The translations under genes were made by a program, and so were the position numbers. A DNA stretch of 64,000 nucleotides from Enterococcus lacertideformus (GTDB lineage Bacteria; Bacillota; Bacilli; Lactobacillales; Enterococcaceae). The stretch lies in contig JADAKE010000014.1 in assembly GCA_015680865.1 (NCBI GenBank), positions 68,739 through 132,738 on the forward strand, read 5' to 3'. Positions 59,762-64,000 of the stretch are shown here, piece after piece. Every line of letters starts with the position of its first letter. Position 1 is the stretch's first letter. The notes under the pieces were generated by a model. The model worked only from the letters and a program-made list of their open reading frames with translations. It had not been told where the DNA came from and did not search any database.

Positions 59762-61070
59762 GGAAGTTGTTATTGGTTCTGGTGTCGCCGGATTAAGTGT
59801 GGCGTATGGTTTAAAAAAAGTAGGAAAAAAAGTATTAGTTATTGAAGAAAATCTTTGGGGAGGTACTTGTCCTAATCGAGGATGTGATCCAAAGAAAATT
59901 TTATTAAGTGGTGTTGAAGCCAGAAAGCACATAGCACAATTAGTAGGAAAAGGATTTAAAGAAATACCCACTGTAGATTGGCAAAAATTACAAGCATTTA
60001 AACGGTCATTTACCGATACGGTATCAGAAAATCGTCAAAAAGAACTTGTTTTGGCAAAGATTGATTATTTAGCTGGAACAGCTCACTTTATCAATGAAAA
60101 TATGATAATAGTTGACAAAGAAGAGATTTCAGCAGATCATTTTATTCTTGCAACAGGACAAAGACCAATGATTTTACCAATTGAAGGTAATGAATATATG
60201 CAAACTAGTACTGACTTTTTGGCATTAAATGACCTTCCTGAAAAAATTATTTTTATTGGAGCAGGATATATTGCTTTTGAATTAGCAATGATTGCACAAG
60301 CGGCAGGCAGCAAGGTCACTATTGTTCACCATAATCAACAACCACTAAAAGCATTTGAAGAAAGTATGGTTAAACAATTAGTTGAACAGATGAAAAAAGA
60401 AGGGATTCAATTTGTTTTTGATTTTGAATCCCAGCGTATTATTGAGAGGGAAGATGGACTCTTTTTGCAGTCTCAAACACAAGAATTGCAAGCTGATGCA
60501 ATCTTTTGTGCAACGGGAAGACGACCAAATATTGAACATTTAAACTTAGAAAGAGCAAATGTGAAAGTAAACAACCATGGTGTTGTTGTAAATGATTATT
60601 TACAAACAAGTAATCCAAAGATTTTTGCCTGTGGAGATATCATTGCACGGATACAGCCTAAATTAACACCCGTTGCTACTTTTGAAGGAAACTACGTAGC
60701 TAATTTTTTATCAAAAAATACCACTGAAAAGATTAGTTATCCCGTTATTCCGACAATTGTATTTACTAGTCCAAAATTAGCACAAGTAGGTGCAACAAAA
60801 AAACAACTTAATGATCAGGATCAATTAGAAGAATACGATATGACTGATTGGTTTACCTATCATCGGATAAATGAGACAATCTCTAAAGCGCAATTGATGT
60901 ATGATGCCAATGGATATTTGATTGGTGCAAGTGTCTTGAATGAGCAGGCTGATGTTCTAATAAATGATTTAACTCTGTTGATCAATCAAAGAGTCAAAAA
61001 AGAAGAGCTTGAACAAATAATTATGGGTTATCCGACTGTAGCCAGTGATTTAGCTTATCTCTTAAAATAA
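59748..61070 (+). CDS. Pyridine nucleotide-disulfide oxidoreductase
   Basis: A 440-residue flavoenzyme of the glutathione reductase/mercuric reductase class. FAD site GSGVAGLSVAYGLKK at the N-terminus; redox disulfide GGTCPNRGCDPKKIL (two Cys four residues apart); NAD(P)H site FIGAGYIAFELAMIAQAAGS; second FAD motif IFACGDI. The C-terminal dimer domain is present, but the usual HPT active-site pair reads GYPTVAS. It overlaps the transporter ATPase gene, suggesting that it reduces the imported thiol or its disulfide; this is inference. Confidence 0.85.
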   Translation: MKKYEEVVIGSGVAGLSVAYGLKKVGKKVLVIEENLWGGTCPNRGCDPKKILLSGVEARKHIAQLVGKGFKEIPTVDWQKLQAFKRSFTDTVSENRQKELVLAKIDYLAGTAHFINENMIIVDKEEISADHFILATGQRPMILPIEGNEYMQTSTDFLALNDLPEKIIFIGAGYIAFELAMIAQAAGSKVTIVHHNQQPLKAFEESMVKQLVEQMKKEGIQFVFDFESQRIIEREDGLFLQSQTQELQADAIFCATGRRPNIEHLNLERANVKVNNHGVVVNDYLQTSNPKIFACGDIIARIQPKLTPVATFEGNYVANFLSKNTTEKISYPVIPTIVFTSPKLAQVGATKKQLNDQDQLEEYDMTDWFTYHRINETISKAQLMYDANGYLIGASVLNEQADVLINDLTLLINQRVKKEELEQIIMGYPTVASDLAYLLK

Positions 61071-61168
61071 AAGTAGAGAGGAATTAGTTATTCAAGCAAT
61101 CATTTTTCTTGGAATAGCTAAAAAATAATCACTTAGCTAATAAAAGTAACTAATCAAAAATAATGAGC

Positions 61169-61226
61169 AAACCACTTAATTGAAGCTGCTTTTTTACAGA
61201 GAGTTAGTTTAAGTGGTTTTTTTGTT
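61169..61226 (+). terminator. Terminator after the reductase gene
   Basis: AAACCACTTAA (61169 on) pairs with TTTAAGTGGTTT, followed by a T-run. The rest of the 310-base gap to 61381 holds AT-rich sequence with no gene. Confidence 0.75.
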
Positions 61227-61380
61227 ATAAGAGATATTAGAATGTAGATTATTTATTTAATATTGTTATACGTATATTTTAATATAAAGGTAGACACAGC
61301 TACCTTAATCCTTTAAAATTAACAGTATAGGCCACTTGTATGATTAAAATATTAAAATTTCGTTTGATTAGGAGGGAGAA

Positions 61381-61917
61381 ATGAAGCAATTACTTAACAA
61401 ACAAAATGCGAGGCAGCTAGCATTATTGGAATTATTATGGGAAAACGAATGGCTCACAGTTTCAGAAATTGTGAAGGAAATTGGGAGTGTCGAAAAGACA
61501 ATTCGCACAGATATTAAACAATTAAATGAGTCCATCCAACCGCTAAAAATAGAAACTTCATTTAAATATGGCGTTTTTTTAAATAAAGATTTGGGAATTT
61601 CTAAATCATATCTTTATTCAATATTTCTTCAAAAAAATATTGAATATCAGTTACTCGAAATTATATTCATACATCCAGAAATTACTAAAGGAGAGTTGTG
61701 TGATCAACTATTTATTTCTGAAACACAGCTAAATCGTTTACATACCAAGATTAATATATTAATGAAGAAGTACGAAATGAAAGTTACGAATGATTTGAGA
61801 ATTATTGGCAATGAAAAAAATATACGTAAGTTTCTCTCAGGTTTACTTTACGAGAAATATCTTTCGCTTAATTTTTTCATTAAAGAAAAAGAAGCTAATC
61901 AATACCCTTTTAAATAA
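61381..61917 (+). pseudogene. Mga-like transcriptional regulator, N-terminal fragment
   Basis: A 178-residue product with GGAGGGAGA ahead of the ATG. It carries two helix-turn-helix regions of the Mga/PRD-regulator type (WLTVSEIVKEIGSVEKTIRTDIKQL at about 25-50 and TKGELCDQLFISETQLNRLHTKINI at about 100-125). Regulators of this class are usually about 480-500 aa with PRD and EIIB-like domains, which are missing; the frame ends in KEANQYPFK-stop. It could still bind DNA, but is most likely a truncated gene. Confidence 0.7.
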
Positions 61918-62133
61918 ATTTTATGAACAAAATAAGGATAAGCGGAATCTTAGTAAATATGGATTCTGCTAATCATTAAATATTCATAGAATAAAATAAT
62001 TGGTCGATCAAATAGCTATTATAATTAAAAGAAGGACTTGATAAGGCTATTCCACTCTTAAAAATGGCAATAGGATCGCCATAAAGAAGATTAAACGATT
62101 TATTTTGAGTAGTCAGAAAGGGAGATTTTTTAA

Positions 62134-62642
62134 ATGGCACATAAAAAAGGAAAACAAATAAAAAACGCACATATATTTTTATTACCGCAGCTATTCTATT
62201 TTTGATTTTAGGAATCGGCGGATACTTCTATTTAAATCAATCTCCCAAACAAGTCGTTATTGGTCTTCCAGATCTGGATGAGAACATCTCACAGCTGACG
62301 AATGATGATCTTTTGAAGAAGATGCAAGCAGAAGTGGATAAAGACAATATACGTATTGTTCTAAAACATGAAATAGAAATAGATGATAATGGGAAAGCAA
62401 ATGTTGACATTCGTAATGTTGCTACAAATGCTTATAACATTCAAGTTGAGTACTATTTAGTATCTAATCAAAAAAAATTGTACGTTTCAAGCTTGATTCC
62501 ACCAAATCAGGGCATCTCATCGGTCGCTTTTAAGAACTTGCCTTCGTCAGGAACACACGATGTAAAAATATATTATAAAATTTATGATGATAAAGAATTG
62601 ATCAATACAACAACAATTGATGGTACACTTAAAGTAAGTTAA
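62134..62642 (+). pseudogene. Membrane-anchored extracytoplasmic protein, frameshifted near the start
   Basis: From ATG 62134 (AAAGGGAGA ahead) the frame reads MAHKKGKQIK, then one A is missing in an A-run near 62160; with it the sequence would continue KRTYIFITAAILFLILGIGGYFYL, a typical N-terminal membrane anchor. The rest (about 140 residues, DNIRIVLKHEIEIDDNGKAN) looks like a beta-rich extracytoplasmic domain. A TTG start at 62202 would give a product with a shortened anchor. No family recognised. Confidence 0.65.
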
Positions 62643-62749
62643 ATAGTGCTATTTTTTAATGAAATACCCCAAAAAGAAAAAAGCTTTACTAAAAGTTAGT
62701 AACTAAACTTATTTACTGAATACTCTATTTTCCAATAACCAAGTTATTT

Positions 62750-62778
62750 AGGATCATTCAAAGAGGATCCTTTTTTTG
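62750..62778 (+). terminator. Terminator before the relaxase remnant
   Basis: AGGATC pairs with GATCCT across a ten-base loop, followed by seven T. Confidence 0.65.
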
Positions 62779-62891
62779 TATAATGTTAGAAGAAAAATTA
62801 CCTAGGAAATGGAATTTATCGGTTTGTTTTTTGTAATTATATCAATTAAGATCTAGATAAGAAAGAAAATGTTTTCGGGAATGATTGAATA

Positions 62892-63803
62892 ATGAAGAGG
62901 TTAGGAGGGGTAAATATTAAACCAATAACATTAGAAAGAATAAATTATCGATTTTATGAATTAGAAAAAGTACAAAAACATAATCAAAGAGAAATTTTCG
63001 AAACATGTATCATTCGTCCCGATAAAACATCTTTGAATTACGACGTTTTAAACAAGAAATTGCTAAATTATAAAAATGCAATCAGACGATGTTTGATTCA
63101 CTTATCTTCAGTGAAATCAATCTATTCTAATTGGTTAGTCTTGTTAGAGTGGCGAATTATTTTTGGAGAATCCTCGTTAAATAAGTTATCTGGTAGAGAA
63201 ACCAAATTATTCTTTTTAGAAGTAGTCCAAACTTTCCAGAAGCTTTATGGCATGTCTAATGTTATTTATGCAAATGTCCATTTTGATGAAGAAAAACCAC
63301 ACTTACATATCGGGTTGATTCCTATGAAAGAAGGACGACTCAATTCTACTCATATTATTGCTAAATATAAAAATAGTGAATTGTAAGCTGAATTATTAAC
63401 AAAACTCGAGAAGGTCCTTAACAAAAATAAACTTTCTATTTTTGGGAAAAATGTTTCTCGTATCACTAATATTTCAAAATCAAATAAACAGTATCTAGAA
63501 TCCAAAGAACTATATCATAAATTGATTCATCAATCAATTTTACCTTCTGAAGTTGAGGTGAAAAAAACAGAAGAATCAATCCAAAGCAATTATTTCAATA
63601 AAAAATCAGAAAAAAAGAAAAAAACGCTCGAAGATTTAAAACAAGAAAATGATTACTTGGAATCTTTAGTGAAGAATTTAAAATCTGAAAATAATTATTT
63701 GTTAAAAGTAGTAAAAGATACAGAAAAGAACATTGAGCAGCTAGAAAAACAATTATGTATAAACATTGAAATCAATGAGAAACAACTGGAGAATTTGAAC
63801 TAG
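62892..63803 (+). pseudogene. MobV-type relaxase (plasmid recombination/Mob protein), broken
   Basis: The recognisable part is the metal-binding relaxase motif NVHFDEEKPHLHIGLIPMKEGRL (about residues 135-157), typical of Mob/Pre proteins of pMV158-like plasmids. A TAA at 63384 (KNSEL-stop-AELLTKLEKVLNK) interrupts it, and the C-terminal coiled coil (LKQENDYLESLVKNLKSENN) continues in frame to 63803. The N-terminus is atypical and no replication gene is nearby, so this is a scar of an integrated mobilisable element. Confidence 0.78.
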
Positions 63804-63821
63804 AAAATAAAAACTACATAA

Positions 63822-63858
63822 AAAAATTCACAGAGATGTAATCATCTCTGTGAATTTT
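63822..63858. terminator. Bidirectional terminator
   Basis: Perfect stem AAAATTCACAGAGATG / CATCTCTGTGAATTTT with a four-base loop, between the relaxase remnant and the converging cell-wall gene. Confidence 0.88.
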
Positions 63859-63867
63859 TTACTGTTA

Positions 63868-64000
63868 TTAGTACCAACCGTTAGCTTCCCAGAAAGCTTT
63901 TGCTGCTTCCCATGAACCATAACGAGAGGCTACGTATTGTTCAGCTACTATTTCTTGATTAGCTGCTGAATAGTCGCCATTTAAATAAGAAGCATCTAAT
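63868..64000 (-). CDS. Transglycosylase-like cell-wall protein, C-terminal end only
   Basis: The minus-strand frame ends YVASRYGSWEAAKAFWEANGWY-type sequence (44 residues visible, key residues Ser-Trp-Glu-Ala-Ala near the end). This tail is characteristic of secreted lytic transglycosylase-like proteins such as IsaA/SceD and LysM-type aggregation-promoting factors of Gram-positive cocci. The rest lies beyond the window. Confidence 0.7.
   Translation of the reverse strand, partial: LDASYLNGDYSAANQEIVAEQYVASRYGSWEAAKAFWEANGWY

Overview
The window is AT-rich, roughly one third G+C by eye. It is a chromosomal segment of a lactic-acid coccus of the Enterococcaceae. The order der - hup - (AroB-like, TPR, ReoY) - cca - thyA - folA, then rbgA - rnhB - dprA - topA - trmFO - xerC - hslV - hslU - codY, then plsY - parE - parC - pflB - pflA - ppaC, is the backbone I associate with Enterococcus faecalis and relatives. 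The striking feature is the number of broken genes. About sixteen genes or remnants carry frameshifts, in-frame stops or deletions, some in housekeeping or central-metabolism genes. That mix of an enterococcal backbone, low G+C and heavy decay fits Melissococcus plutonius (the honeybee brood pathogen) best, but a decaying Enterococcus lineage cannot be excluded from sequence alone.

Layout. 1-14 kb: backbone genes, with a shattered ABC-F ATPase and a DegV gene with one nonsense codon. 14-18.8 kb: an accessory island with a truncated ISL3-family element and two tandem copies of a gene for an unrecognised, polar, probably coiled-coil protein; the second copy is broken. 18.8-31 kb: ribosome biogenesis and DNA processing genes, then xerC-hslV-hslU-codY with hslU broken, a broken aldose 1-epimerase, and plsY on the minus strand. 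31-41 kb: topoisomerase IV, then pflB and pflA, both broken although a Rex-type operator and a promoter still sit upstream of pflB, then ppaC. 41-49 kb: small membrane and hypothetical genes mixed with broken LacI, quinone-oxidoreductase-like, YitT and UPF0316 genes. 49-56.4 kb: an antitermination-controlled operon for a sulfated sugar: broken LicT-type regulator with two RAT/terminator switches, PTS EIIBC and EIIA, sulfatase (broken, active-site segment missing), anaerobic sulfatase-maturating radical-SAM enzyme, TauE/SafE anion exporter, and a true formylglycine-generating enzyme. 57-61 kb: an EgtUV/OpuC-like ABC transporter followed by a disulfide reductase. 61-64 kb: remnants of an Mga-like regulator, a membrane-anchored protein and a MobV relaxase, then the end of a cell-wall hydrolase on the minus strand.

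How it works together. The sulfatase operon is a coherent intracellular pathway: phosphorylating import, desulfation by a formylglycine enzyme that could be matured with or without oxygen, and export of the released anion. In this strain regulator, enzyme and exporter start codon are all damaged. Loss of PflB together with PflA implies no formate branch from pyruvate. Several breaks combine frameshifts with nonsense codons and loss of catalytic residues, so they are real decay rather than read errors, although indels in A-runs recur and deserve a raw-read check.

Intergenic space holds many stem-loop terminators, two families of dispersed repeats and one long hairpin with a 12-C tract. I saw no tRNA, rRNA or CRISPR array.
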